DNA of 64,000 nucleotides from Trichlorobacter ammonificans (GCF_933509905.1 NZ_OW150024.1:248001-312000); one strand, 5' to 3'; counted from the stretch's first letter, positions 20,024 through 29,167 are shown. Notes: a model not told the origin generated them from the letters alone. A program made the numbers and translations.

Positions 20024-21961
20024 CTACCAGATATAGTCCTTGGCGATCCCCCGTTTGTCGTGTCCGGCCAGAATATGCAGCACCCGCAGCTTTTTCAGCC
20101 TGACCGGCGAGAGGGAGCCCAGGGGCAGGTAGATGATGGTGCGGCCGATGCGGGCGGCCTGCTGCCGGAAGATGCTGCGGGGGGGCCTGGCCGCCGCGTA
20201 GACCACGTACCGTTCCGGCGAGTAATCCAGGGCCGCCAGTAACAGCACCTCCGCCTTGCTTTCCGCGAACCGGTAGTCCGGGTCCTGCCAGACATCCTGC
20301 ATCCGCCGGGGCGGGTAGGAGAGCATGAAGCCGCCGTACTCGCAGCGGCAGATCCCCGGTCCCACCACGTTCTCCGCCGGGTCGCCGGCGTAGAAGGCCA
20401 TGTCCGACTCCTGGTCGTGCTCCCCCAGCCAGGTCATGCAGTAGGGATGACGGTTGTCCCGATCCTCGTCGAAGATCACCACCACGCTCCCCACCCCGCC
20501 CTTGGCCCGCACCTGCTCCCGCACGTAGATGGCCTGTTCGTGCACGGCCCGCACTGTTTCCCGCAGATCGATGCCGTCCAGAAGCGAGGTGGTGAACTTC
20601 TCGCTGCGGGACAGCTCCTCGGACAGAAGCAGGCTCCCCTTTTTCTTGAGAAAGGAACCAAAGGCCTCGATGGCCAGATCCTCCGGCGGATAGGAGCAGA
20701 TGGCGGGGGTGTCGAACCCTTCCAGCCACTCCCCTGCCCGCTTCTCCCGGCTGCGGCGCAGTCCTCCCAGCCCCTTCCGGCGTTTGTCGCGGGGACGGAA
20801 GCGGATCAGCCGCCGGCCTCCCCACAGCTCCTCCGCCGAGATGCTGCGGGTGGCAAGGTCGCTGCTCTCCTGCTGCCAGGGGTAGCTCATTGCCAGGCGG
20901 CAGAGGGCGTAGGCGAAGTTGTCGTCCACGCAGCCCCGGGCCGCAACCAGCAGCTGGTACAGGTCCGGCTGGAGCATCCCTTCCTGCAGGGCATAGTTGC
21001 GGACAAAGCGGAAAAAGGTCCGCTTCTGCCAGGGCTGGAGCCGGTCGCCGGTTTCCTGGCGGTAGTGGCGGGCCGCCTCGTTGAAGAGGCGGTAGATGAT
21101 CCGCTGGCGGTCCAGCAGGCCGTCCGCCCGGCAGACCTGGTGGGCGGTGCGGCGGATGGCGTTGTCCATGAGCCGCTCTTCCGGCAGCTCCTCCCGGCCG
21201 CCGGCGATCAGCTCCAGGGCGTGAAACCGCGTGCGCAGCCGGTTCCCCTTCTCCTCCGGAACCGGTGGCAGCGGGCCGCGGCAGTACTCGTAGACCGCGG
21301 AGAGAAAGGGGAACTCCCCCAGCACCTCGCCGCAGCAGTCCGGGTGCAGGTTCCAGACCGTGACCCCGTCCCGCTGCCGCCGTCCCAGCGCCGCTGCCTG
21401 GGGGAGGAAGAACTGCTCCCGCACCCGCTGCAGGTGGACCATGCCGCAGACAAAGAGAATCCGCTGATGACGTTGGGCCAACTGCTGCAACTGGTGGGCC
21501 ATGGCCCGTTCCCGGCGCAGGTCCTCGGGGCAGGGGGCATCGTCCGCCGCGGCGTCGCACCAGGCCCGGTAGTAGGCCTGCGGGCCGATGCGGGTGATGC
21601 TGTAGGGGTCCGGCAGCCGGTCCCGGTGCTGCGGGTAGCTGTCCAGGTCCAGGTCGATGCAGTAGAGGGGGAGGTTTGCTTCCAGGGCCAGGCGGCCGGC
21701 TTCAGCCAGCGGGTCGGCCGGTTCCACCAGCAGGTGGGCGGTGCCGCCATCGGTCGGGTGGCTGATCAGGCTGATGCGGGGAAGGCGGGAGAGGGCGCGG
21801 CGGAACGGCTCCCCCAGGGTGGCCGGCAGTTCAAGGGCAATGGCGTCGGGGCGCAGCTCGCGCACCGCCTGCCGCACCAGGCAGGCGAACTCCAGCCGGT
21901 AGTGCAGCACCGGCAGGCCCGCCACCGGGCCGAACCGTTCGAGAAAAAGCGGCGGGGCCAT
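20024..21961 (-). CDS. Protein of unknown function next to a MoxR ATPase
   Basis: 645 aa, no signal peptide or membrane helix. The N-terminal half contains LRPDAIALELPATLGEPFRRAL, then ANLPLYCIDLDLD and RILFVCGMVHLQRVREQF, reminiscent of the acidic motif and late histidine of TraB/ChaN- or DUF5682-like proteins; this is a weak resemblance. The C-terminal half is rich in Arg, Trp and Tyr. It starts 2 bases after the AAA gene, implying a joint operon and probably a functional complex. MoxR ATPases usually have a VWA-domain partner; none is seen here. Confidence 0.7.
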   Translation of the reverse strand: MAPPLFLERFGPVAGLPVLHYRLEFACLVRQAVRELRPDAIALELPATLGEPFRRALSRLPRISLISHPTDGGTAHLLVEPADPLAEAGRLALEANLPLYCIDLDLDSYPQHRDRLPDPYSITRIGPQAYYRAWCDAAADDAPCPEDLRRERAMAHQLQQLAQRHQRILFVCGMVHLQRVREQFFLPQAAALGRRQRDGVTVWNLHPDCCGEVLGEFPFLSAVYEYCRGPLPPVPEEKGNRLRTRFHALELIAGGREELPEERLMDNAIRRTAHQVCRADGLLDRQRIIYRLFNEAARHYRQETGDRLQPWQKRTFFRFVRNYALQEGMLQPDLYQLLVAARGCVDDNFAYALCRLAMSYPWQQESSDLATRSISAEELWGGRRLIRFRPRDKRRKGLGGLRRSREKRAGEWLEGFDTPAICSYPPEDLAIEAFGSFLKKKGSLLLSEELSRSEKFTTSLLDGIDLRETVRAVHEQAIYVREQVRAKGGVGSVVVIFDEDRDNRHPYCMTWLGEHDQESDMAFYAGDPAENVVGPGICRCEYGGFMLSYPPRRMQDVWQDPDYRFAESKAEVLLLAALDYSPERYVVYAAARPPRSIFRQQAARIGRTIIYLPLGSLSPVRLKKLRVLHILAGHDKRGIAKDYIW

Positions 21962-21963
21962 GG

Positions 21964-22782
21964 TCAGGAAAGGTAGCGCAGCGCTTCGTCCCCCAGCACC
22001 CGTTCCACCGCCAGGGGAAGCAGGTCCGCGGGGGAGCTGCCGTTGGCCGTCGCCATCTTCAGGGCGTAGCGGGCGATGTTGATGCCGTCCCGCACCGAGT
22101 ACAGCTCGTCCCGGTCGTGGGCCTTCTGGAGGAACTGCACCACGTAGCGCAGGATCGCGTCGTCGGCAAAGGGGAGGTTTTCCCGCAGGATCAAGAGCTC
22201 CTCGTCCGCCTCGGGAAAGTCGATGAACAGTTGGGGCTGGAGCCGGGAGTGGATGTACTCGGGCAGCTCAAAGGTGGAGGCGTCCTCGTTCATGGTGACC
22301 ACGATCCGGAAATCGCGGTGGGCCGGTATCCGCAGGCCGGTGATCACCGACTCCACGTAGCGGCGGTCGTCCAGAAGCGGCGCCAGGGAGGCCCAGGATT
22401 TCTCGCTCATCCGGTTCCCTTCGTCCAGGATCAGCACCCCGCCGGCCAGCATGGCGGAAACCAGGGAGGAGGCGGCGTACTGGATGGCGCCGCCCGGGCC
22501 GATCACCGGCGTCACGATCAGGTCTTCGGGCCGGGTGTCCATGGTGGCCTGGAACAGGTAGACCGGCCGCCCCAGGCGGCGGGCCGCGGCGTAGGCCAGG
22601 GTGGTCTTGCCCACCCCCGGCTTGCCCACCAGGCGGGGGTTGAAGGGGATATCCCGCTCGTCGATGACCATCCAGGCGGCCAGCAACTGCTGCAGCAACT
22701 CCTCCTGGCCGATCCAGTTCAGGGGAAGCTCCACCGGCCCGGCCAGGGAGAGGGTGATGGTGTCGATGGTTGTCTGGCGCAT
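21964..22782 (-). CDS. MoxR-type AAA+ ATPase
   Basis: 272 aa with Walker A GKPGVGKTT near residue 53, Walker B GGVLILDEGNRM near 113, sensor 1 IVVTMNED near 160 and an arginine finger region HSRLQPQLFIDFPE. Such ATPases act as remodelling chaperones, often inserting cofactors or acting on a VWA partner. The only tightly linked partner is the 645-aa unknown gene directly downstream. Confidence 0.9.
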   Translation of the reverse strand: MRQTTIDTITLSLAGPVELPLNWIGQEELLQQLLAAWMVIDERDIPFNPRLVGKPGVGKTTLAYAAARRLGRPVYLFQATMDTRPEDLIVTPVIGPGGAIQYAASSLVSAMLAGGVLILDEGNRMSEKSWASLAPLLDDRRYVESVITGLRIPAHRDFRIVVTMNEDASTFELPEYIHSRLQPQLFIDFPEADEELLILRENLPFADDAILRYVVQFLQKAHDRDELYSVRDGINIARYALKMATANGSSPADLLPLAVERVLGDEALRYLS

Positions 22783-22799
22783 GGTTTCTGTGCTCCGTT

Positions 22800-22945
22800 C
22801 GGGGTAGCGGTTTTACCGCAGAGGACGCAGGGGAACGTGGCATAGCACGTGGAACAGGCCGGATTCGGGCGGATGAACGCGGGTAAACCAAACCGCAACG
22901 AGTAGAACATCTGCGTACATCCGTTCAATCCGCGTCATCCGCGTG
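22800..22945. repeat. Degenerate interspersed repeats between AAA and radical SAM genes
   Basis: The 209-base gap is gene-free. It contains CCGCAGAGGACGCAGGG, GGATGAACGCGGGTAAACC and ATCCGCGTCATCCGCGT, short tandem and inverted units of the kind found scattered in intergenic regions of many environmental bacteria. Confidence 0.45.
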
Positions 22946-22991
22946 CCCGTGCAGTTCAGATGGTTGATCGTGCTCTGCGTGTGCCGTACCG

Positions 22992-24500
22992 TTATACCAC
23001 GGGGGCGCTGCTGAAAAAAGCCGCATGGTTGGAGGTGAAAAACGGCGGGTCCCGTTGCAGGATCGGGGCGATGGCCGGGTGCCGCTTGAATTCCCGCTCC
23101 AGAAAGCGCCGCACCTTGCCCCGGTCCCAGCCCGTGGGGTGGCAAAAGCCGGTGTACAGGGAGAGATCGCCGTCGTAGAACGGCGCCGTACCGTGTTGAT
23201 CAGCCTCAGGGCCGAACAGCGGCATGTTGAAGATGGCCAGGTTGAGGAAGCCGAAACAGTCGGCATGGCGCACCGTGAAGTCAAGGGTCCGCCGGGCAGC
23301 CGCCTCGTCCTCCGCCGGGGTGCCGAAGAGCAGGTAGCCGTACACGGCAATACCGGCGGCACGCAGGTTTTCCAGCACCCGTGCCGCCTGCTGCAGGTTA
23401 ATCCCCTTGTGCAGCCGCTCCAGCACCCCCTGGTCCCCCGACTCAAGCCCCAGCTTCAGCATGACACAGCCGCCGGCCCGCAGGTCGCGGCAGAACTGCG
23501 GGTCGGCCAACTGCTCGCAGAAGCGGACAAAGCCGTACCAGGGGGCACCGGGCGGGTCCGTTGCCAGCTGCTCCAGCAGGGCCGGGCTCAGGGCGTTGTC
23601 GGTGAGATGCAGCAGGGCCGGGCGGTGGCGTTGCACCAGTTCCTTCACCTGCTCCAGCACCGTGGCCGGGGGGATGGGGCGCCAGGGGTTCCCCTCGGCC
23701 CGCTCCGGGCAGAAGGAGCAGCGGTTCCACCAGCAGCCTGCGGCGCTGCTGTAGGGAAGCACCCTGCCGGGGGAGAGATAGTCGTCAAGGCGAAGGGAAC
23801 CGTACTCCGGCAGGGGCGGCCCGCCGGCGGGCGCCGTGCCGTGCAGGGCCAGCAGTGGCCCTTCGCCGGGGCCGGGCAGCAGTTCAACCAGATCGCCAAA
23901 GGGGCTCTGCCAGCCGGGACGGCTGCACCAGGAACCGACCAGCCCGCCCCCCAGCAGGATGCGCACCCGTGGCGCCAGTTGCCGGATCAGCCCTGCCAGG
24001 GCAAAGGCGCACAGGGCCTGGTTCAGGTAATTGAGTGAAATGCCGACCGTGGCGGTCCCCCCTAGCAACTCCTCCAGCCGTTGCCGGAAAAACGGAAAAA
24101 ACGGGTTCTGCTCCGGTTCGGCGGCAGCCTGCAGCAAGTCGGCGCTGCGCAGGGGGGACAGCCCGGCATGGCGGTAGTCGGCCAGCCCGGCTTCCGCCCC
24201 CAGCGGCTCACCGGCCACGGCCAGGAGCCGGTTCAGGTCCCGCACTGCGGCGGCGTAGCGGGCGGGCGCGGCACAGGTTTTCCTGTCCCGCAGGGCGGCA
24301 AGGTTGGCCGGCAGCCTGCGCCGGGCGCGGCTGGTCCAGGTATCAACGGCGGTTGTCTGGGTCAGCAGCCAGAGCTGCCCTTCCAGGTTGGCGTCCCAGA
24401 GACGACAGGGGAGGCCGTGGGCGGTCAGGGCTCCGGCCAGCCGGGCGATCCCGGCCGGCGGCTCGGTGGCCTTGGCGCAGGGGGGATGGATCAGCAGCAT
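22992..24500 (-). CDS. Radical SAM protein, B12-binding-like N-terminus, CX4CX2C cluster
   Basis: 502 aa from the ATG at 24500 (MLLIHPPCAKATEPPAGIARLAGAL), the usual start of this family; a GTG 33 bases upstream is also open. The N-terminal ~230 residues resemble a cobalamin-binding Rossmann domain (LGGGLVGSW). The radical SAM cluster is AAGCWWNRCSFCPE, i.e. CX4CX2C instead of CX3CX2C. The barrel follows with LKLGLESGDQGVLERLHKG. Substrate is unknown. It precedes the AAA/unknown pair on the same strand. Confidence 0.85.
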   Translation of the reverse strand: MLLIHPPCAKATEPPAGIARLAGALTAHGLPCRLWDANLEGQLWLLTQTTAVDTWTSRARRRLPANLAALRDRKTCAAPARYAAAVRDLNRLLAVAGEPLGAEAGLADYRHAGLSPLRSADLLQAAAEPEQNPFFPFFRQRLEELLGGTATVGISLNYLNQALCAFALAGLIRQLAPRVRILLGGGLVGSWCSRPGWQSPFGDLVELLPGPGEGPLLALHGTAPAGGPPLPEYGSLRLDDYLSPGRVLPYSSAAGCWWNRCSFCPERAEGNPWRPIPPATVLEQVKELVQRHRPALLHLTDNALSPALLEQLATDPPGAPWYGFVRFCEQLADPQFCRDLRAGGCVMLKLGLESGDQGVLERLHKGINLQQAARVLENLRAAGIAVYGYLLFGTPAEDEAAARRTLDFTVRHADCFGFLNLAIFNMPLFGPEADQHGTAPFYDGDLSLYTGFCHPTGWDRGKVRRFLEREFKRHPAIAPILQRDPPFFTSNHAAFFSSAPVV

Positions 24501-25043
24501 GGGCGGGGGAGACTCGTCAAGCAACACCACCACTGGTGGCGGGCCGTGTACACGGTTGGTTCCTTACTGTTCGACACATCAGAGCTGTAACTGCGCATTG
24601 TTGGTACTCATCCGGTGATCTGCTCACGAGTCGGGAGGTTGAGATGTTGCGGGAACTGGGAAACGTGGCTCACGCAATGGCGCTACGTTAATATTGTTTC
24701 GGCGACAAAATATTCAAATTCTGTTTGTAGGGGCGCTGCTTGCCGCGCCCTGATTGTGGGCGGAGCAAGCGCCGCCCCTACGATTCGTATATGTAACCAC
24801 CGGAGCAATACAACAGGCTGTTTTCAGGATGGAATGATGGGTACGGACGGCTGGTTTGTCAAACTGAATCTTTCCGGGGCAGGCATCCGGACGTAGGCTC
24901 CGCGTATCTGCCCCCGCGAGAGGCCGTTGATAAAAAACTCTGGACAGCTTCGGCAAACAGCGCTACATACGCTGAAACGCCACACGCGCACAGAGGCCCC
25001 ATGCGACAGCGACAGCACAAGCAACTATTTGAAATAACACATT
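24501..25043. other. Gene-poor interval after radical SAM start
   Basis: No convincing gene. It contains the 55-bp palindromic repeat at 24727-24781 and about 150 bases of unassigned sequence leading into a strong terminator, which leaves room for a small plus-strand RNA. Short open frames here cross the repeat and look fortuitous. Confidence 0.5.
24727..24781. repeat. Dispersed palindromic repeat, copy 1
   Basis: Begins GTAGGGGCGCTGCTTGCC and ends GCAAGCGCCGCCCCTAC, forming a long imperfect hairpin. A nearly identical unit lies inverted at 50863-50915. This is typical of REP/BIME-like intergenic elements. Confidence 0.8.
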
Positions 25044-25070
25044 AAAAACCCGCCCCAAAGGCGGGTTTTT
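25044..25070. terminator. Strong symmetric terminator
   Basis: Arms AAAAACCCGCC and GGCGGGTTTTT with a 5-base loop. No annotated gene ends here on either strand, so it may end an unrecognised RNA or insulate the AT-rich island that begins behind it. Confidence 0.8.
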
Positions 25071-25083
25071 CGTTTTCCACAGA

Positions 25084-25161
25084 GTGTGAAAAGTTTCTTT
25101 CAATGGTTTTGTAACTAGCTGAAATTAATTTGGAAAAAAGTTGTGTAAAATTTCTTTCAAT
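25084..25161. repeat. Two direct repeats upstream of the cyclase gene
   Basis: GTGTGAAAAGTTTCTTTCAAT (25084-25104) recurs as GTGTAAAATTTCTTTCAAT (25143-25161), start to start 59 bases. They may be regulatory iterons or recombination relics. Confidence 0.4.
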
Positions 25162-25191
25162 TTTAGCTGCCTGTGCTGTGGCGATAAGTTT

Positions 25192-25281
25192 TTTTGCATG
25201 GCAATGCAAAAGGCGCCGAATTGGAAAAGCATATAATACTAGATGCCCAGCACAAAAAGAAAAGCATCTAATGTTAGATAC
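25192..25281 (+). promoter_or_regulatory. Promoter region of the cyclase gene with two inverted repeats; possible attC-like site
   Basis: TTTTGCAT-GGCA-ATGCAAAA (25192-25211) precedes an exact TATAAT (25232-25237). The -10 lies in the left arm of an 18-bp imperfect inverted repeat, GCATATAATACTAGATGC (25229-25246) and GCATCTAATGTTAGATAC (25264-25281; 14 of 18 pair). GTTAGAT in the right arm fits the attC R' consensus GTTRRRY, so this could be the left cassette boundary or simply an operator. Confidence 0.4.
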
Positions 25282-25324
25282 CACCTGGGGAGGGTGATTA
25301 AGTAGTTGGCAGGAGGATTGAAGA

Positions 25325-26017
25325 ATGAGCGCTATTGTTTGTTTTGATATCAGGAATTTCAGTACTCACGTTTCCCATCTTGTAGCGGGAAATCAAGGCA
25401 AAAGCAAAAGAGTATTTGAAGTGGTAAAAGAACTTTTTCAGTCCCTTGACAATGTAATCAGACTGACGCAATCGAAATTCGATTTCCAGGAGAAAACCTA
25501 TGTAGTCCATACCGGGGACGGATTCGTTGCGATATTCTACGGAAAGGGGAAGTGCCTCCAAGCATTATCTGTCGCATGCGTGATAGGTAACGATTTTTCG
25601 AAGATAATCAATATATACAATTCTGACATGAAAAAAGAAGCAAGCTTAAGAAACCTTCCCCCACTAGATTATGGAATAGGTATCCATATTGGAGCCGTTC
25701 AGTATTTTAACTACCAGCCAGTCTATTCTTCTGACAGCCGAACCCAGAGCATTGGCCTGCTCGGACACGCAATCAATCTGGCAAGCCGTGTTCAAGACAC
25801 CACCAAAGAGCATGTATATCGCATTATCTGTACCAGGAGAGTTTTCACGGACTCCATTTCTAGAATAGATGAGGAACATCGGGGCAAGATCGATCGCTAC
25901 TTTATTGACCTTGGTAAACACAAGTTAAGAGGAATGCGAAGACCTGTAACACTATACGGTGTAGATGGTCACCTATATGAGTACATAAAGCGGGAAATAC
26001 CTCCACGTCAGAATTGA
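25325..26017 (+). CDS. Stand-alone class III nucleotidyl cyclase (Pycsar-like candidate)
   Basis: 230 aa. Metal-binding aspartates are D8 (CFDIRNF) and D65 (HTGDGF); transition-state residues N151 and R155 lie in GHAINLASRV. All catalytic positions are therefore intact. There is no membrane or sensor domain. Pycsar cyclases of phage defence are class III enzymes making cCMP or cUMP, normally next to a membrane or TIR effector; none is seen here. The gene is AT-rich, preceded by AGGAGG, and is followed by an attC-like site and the Hachiman genes. A housekeeping adenylate cyclase remnant is the alternative. Confidence 0.75.
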   Translation: MSAIVCFDIRNFSTHVSHLVAGNQGKSKRVFEVVKELFQSLDNVIRLTQSKFDFQEKTYVVHTGDGFVAIFYGKGKCLQALSVACVIGNDFSKIINIYNSDMKKEASLRNLPPLDYGIGIHIGAVQYFNYQPVYSSDSRTQSIGLLGHAINLASRVQDTTKEHVYRIICTRRVFTDSISRIDEEHRGKIDRYFIDLGKHKLRGMRRPVTLYGVDGHLYEYIKREIPPRQN

Positions 26018-26049
26018 AATCACTATCATCGCAGCCTGACAACGGGAGT

Positions 26050-26118
26050 ATACAACTTGCGGCACAACCAGCCCGCCCTGAAAAGACTGGCTGGCTGGTC
26101 AGCCTTATGACGTTAAAC
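26050..26118. mobile_element. attC-like integron recombination site 1
   Basis: R'' ATACAAC (26050-26056) and R' GTTAAAC (26112-26118) enclose an imperfect palindrome with ACCAGCC/GGCTGGT arms. The right end GGTCAGCCTTATGACGTT matches site 2 at 29.2 kb closely. R'' departs from RYYYAAC at one position. Confidence 0.6.
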
Positions 26119-26128
26119 TGAGGTAAAC

Positions 26129-26971
26129 ATGAAACGACCATTCAACAGTGATCTTGTAATAACAGAACAGATTTCCGATCCCTTGTTAAAGGCGTACCAT
26201 GTCGGATTTGATCAGAAAAAATTTCGTCTAACTCCACTTGTGGACGTAATCAGAAATGTGATTCCTGAGTTTTCTCTCGGTTATCATTGTGGAACTATGA
26301 TTGGTTTGACAAGCATGGTTGAAAAGCTGAAAGAGGCCGCAGAAATTGTTTACATGACTGACAAATACCAAAAGCGGGGAGAGTTCGGAGAATTGATTTT
26401 ACATCTCCTGCTTAGAGACTTTCGTAATACTATACCCTTAATTAGTAAGATGTACTTTAAAGATAACCACGATATTCCAGCTCACGGTTTCGACGGAGTT
26501 CAAATTTCAATCGAAGGCTCAATAAAGAAGTTATGGCTTGGAGAGTCAAAGCTTTACAAATCTGGAGAGGCTGGTATTTCTGATCTTCTTAAAGACATAA
26601 AAAAACATGTAAACGAAGATTATATCCGTCGAGAATTTAGTCTAATTTCAAAGAAACTGCCTGAATCAATCCCTGAAATAGAATACTGGCGCAATCTAAT
26701 GGATAAGCATCAGCGGCTGGACATTATATTCGATGGGATTGTCATACCAATGCTATGCACATATGACAGTAGCATATTCACCCGTCATACAGATAATACG
26801 CAACAATACTTCAACGACTTTGAAAATGAATGCAAAGAACTTTTCGAGAAATTTGATAAAAAGCGAACTGCTAGCCAAGTCGAAATAATTCTACTCCTTT
26901 TGCCAGTTCCGTCTAAAGATGAGTTAAATAGTCAAATTCATAAACGACTTAAGGCAATTCAGGAGATATAA
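26129..26971 (+). CDS. hamA: Hachiman anti-phage protein HamA (DUF1837 nuclease)
   Basis: 280 aa of the DUF1837 family. PD-(D/E)XK nuclease residues are visible: GEFGE at 84-88, D122 in HGFDGV, and E139/K141 in WLGESK. In Hachiman, HamA is the effector nuclease held by HamB and released when the helicase senses abnormal DNA. The gene starts 11 bases after the attC-like site, ends with its stop codon directly in front of the hamB ATG, and is AT-rich like hamB. Confidence 0.9.
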   Translation: MKRPFNSDLVITEQISDPLLKAYHVGFDQKKFRLTPLVDVIRNVIPEFSLGYHCGTMIGLTSMVEKLKEAAEIVYMTDKYQKRGEFGELILHLLLRDFRNTIPLISKMYFKDNHDIPAHGFDGVQISIEGSIKKLWLGESKLYKSGEAGISDLLKDIKKHVNEDYIRREFSLISKKLPESIPEIEYWRNLMDKHQRLDIIFDGIVIPMLCTYDSSIFTRHTDNTQQYFNDFENECKELFEKFDKKRTASQVEIILLLLPVPSKDELNSQIHKRLKAIQEI

Positions 26972-29167
26972 ATGACAACTATATTAGATGTTAAGAATCA
27001 AATAGACCTTATCAAACAGCGGTCGAACAACATGACAAATGATGAGAGTTTTCAGTTGGCAAAACTCTGCTCGAAGTTACTTCGAGAAAACCCTGAAATC
27101 GCCCGTGATGCGATAATACGAGTACATGACATCTGGGAAAAGGTCCCTGAGAACACTCGCACAATTTGGAACGATATTACTGAGTCAGCTGGTTTGTATC
27201 CGTATGTCAATCCTAAAAAACTTTCGACAAGTGCACTACTACGATACGAATATCACAGATCAAAGTTTATGCCAAATGTAGTACTACATGAAGAACAAGC
27301 CATAATTTCGCATGAGCTAATCAATAAACGATCAGTTGTTGTTGGCGCTCCAACTAGTTTTGGCAAAAGCCTCTTAATCGAAGAAATTATTGCAAGCCGA
27401 ATCTATAGAAATATAGTGATAATCCAACCAACGCTTGCGCTGATTGATGAAACGCGACGTAAACTCACAAAATATAGAGATCACTACAAAATTGTACTTT
27501 CAACGTCACAAACTCCTTCAGCAAGCCGTTCAAACGTCTTCCTGTTCACAGGAGAACGCGTTGTTGAATATCAGATTTTTCCCAAAATAGATTTCTTTAT
27601 TGTCGACGAATTCTACAAACTAAGCCTTGACAGAGAAGACGACCGGTCTGTAGTTCTGAACCAAGCTTTTTCGAAGTTATTAAGTTTAACTTCGAAATTT
27701 TATATGCTTGGCCCTATGATATCGAGTATCCCGCTAAAATTTACACAGCGATTCGAACTAACTTGGATACCTACCAAATTTTCAACAGTTGCCGTTAACG
27801 AGTATCACATAAACGAAATACTAAAAACCAAAATCTCAGCCAAAAATAAGAATGAAAGCCTAAATACTTTACTGTCACACGTGAGTGGACAAACAATCGT
27901 CTATTGTTCATCTCCCCAAAAAGCAACAGAACGTGCTTTGGAGTATGCATTTAGTTTGTCTACAAAACCAAAGGAAAATCACCTTCAAGACATCAGATCT
28001 TGGATTAAAGAAAACATCAACGAACATTGGTCGCTAGGATTTGCTTTGTCAATGGGCATTGCATTTCATCATGGCGCTTTGCCACGCCATCTTGGCGCGT
28101 CTATCGTTGAGGAATTTAACAAAGGATCAATCAAGTATTTGTTTTGTACCTCAACGCTGATCGAAGGCGTCAATACGTCGGCAAAAAATGTCATATTGTT
28201 TGATCATACACGCGGACGTAATCCCATAGACTTCTTTGATTATAGAAACATTGCAGGACGATCAGGACGAATGAAAGAACATTTCGTTGGGGATGTTATT
28301 AAATTCGAAAAAGAACCGGATCAAATGGAACTCAATGTCGACATCCCAATTTTTGATCAGGAGTATGCACCGCTGGAGATACTAATTTCTATGGGGGATG
28401 ACCAAATCGATGAAAATGGCAGAGAACGTATTCGTGAATTTAAAAAACTGCCAGAGGACCTTCAACATCTGTATAAGCTCAATTCTGGGATTACCGTTGA
28501 CGCACAAGAAAAGATCATTCGAAAAATACAGAGCAACTTAGCTTTCTATCATTCAAATATTTCTTGGTCTCCTGTACCCAAGAAATTTGATGATTTGAGC
28601 ACGATAATTGAACTTGGCTGGGAGTTTTTGCGAGGTCCAGGGGATCAGACATATATTCCAAAGCTTGGAAGACTTAATGCCAGATGGCTAGCTAGCTTTG
28701 CCTTCTCATACATTAGTCTTAAGTCTTTAAAGTCAGTTATTAGCCAATATTCACAAGACAGGTTCTGGATTGGTAAAATACCAGAAACACAAGAAAGAAT
28801 AGACATAGTTAGCTACACAATCCTCCATATAGCTAGACATTGGTTTGATTATAAATTGCCAAAATGGTTAACAGTAATTTCAAACATTCAAGAATATGTA
28901 TTCAAACAAAATGGACTAAAGCCAGGCAATTATCTGTTTTTAGCATCTGAGCTAGAGAATTCTTTTATCCATCCAAACTTTGCAGCACTAATTGAATACG
29001 ATATACCAATGTCAGCAATAAAGAAATTAACAAGAAATATTGATTCTAAGAAAACGGCAGATGAGAACATAATGGTTATTTCTAGAATTCCGGACACTGA
29101 TCTTCTCAAGTTAGGGCTTGGTGAATATGAATTAAAAAAAGTCAGGAACCTAAAAAGAGCGGTCTAA
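26972..29167 (+). CDS. hamB: Hachiman anti-phage helicase HamB
   Basis: 731 aa superfamily 2 helicase. Walker A is GAPTSFGKS at 125-133, Walker B is VDEFY near 212, and motif VI is RNIAGRSGRM near 430. The C-terminal ~280 residues are helical and specific to the family. HamB surveys DNA and controls the HamA nuclease. hamA and hamB are immediately adjacent and lie between two attC-like sites, i.e. one ~3.1-kb cassette. The base composition is far from that of the neighbouring genes. Confidence 0.9.
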   Translation: MTTILDVKNQIDLIKQRSNNMTNDESFQLAKLCSKLLRENPEIARDAIIRVHDIWEKVPENTRTIWNDITESAGLYPYVNPKKLSTSALLRYEYHRSKFMPNVVLHEEQAIISHELINKRSVVVGAPTSFGKSLLIEEIIASRIYRNIVIIQPTLALIDETRRKLTKYRDHYKIVLSTSQTPSASRSNVFLFTGERVVEYQIFPKIDFFIVDEFYKLSLDREDDRSVVLNQAFSKLLSLTSKFYMLGPMISSIPLKFTQRFELTWIPTKFSTVAVNEYHINEILKTKISAKNKNESLNTLLSHVSGQTIVYCSSPQKATERALEYAFSLSTKPKENHLQDIRSWIKENINEHWSLGFALSMGIAFHHGALPRHLGASIVEEFNKGSIKYLFCTSTLIEGVNTSAKNVILFDHTRGRNPIDFFDYRNIAGRSGRMKEHFVGDVIKFEKEPDQMELNVDIPIFDQEYAPLEILISMGDDQIDENGRERIREFKKLPEDLQHLYKLNSGITVDAQEKIIRKIQSNLAFYHSNISWSPVPKKFDDLSTIIELGWEFLRGPGDQTYIPKLGRLNARWLASFAFSYISLKSLKSVISQYSQDRFWIGKIPETQERIDIVSYTILHIARHWFDYKLPKWLTVISNIQEYVFKQNGLKPGNYLFLASELENSFIHPNFAALIEYDIPMSAIKKLTRNIDSKKTADENIMVISRIPDTDLLKLGLGEYELKKVRNLKRAV

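Noticed and set aside
24615-24896. A 93-codon frame in the interval before the cyclase
   Set aside because: It crosses the palindromic repeat and has no ribosome site or domain.
25084-25161. Two similar repeats as a CRISPR fragment
   Set aside because: Only two imperfect units, no cas genes, and the repeats lack terminal symmetry.
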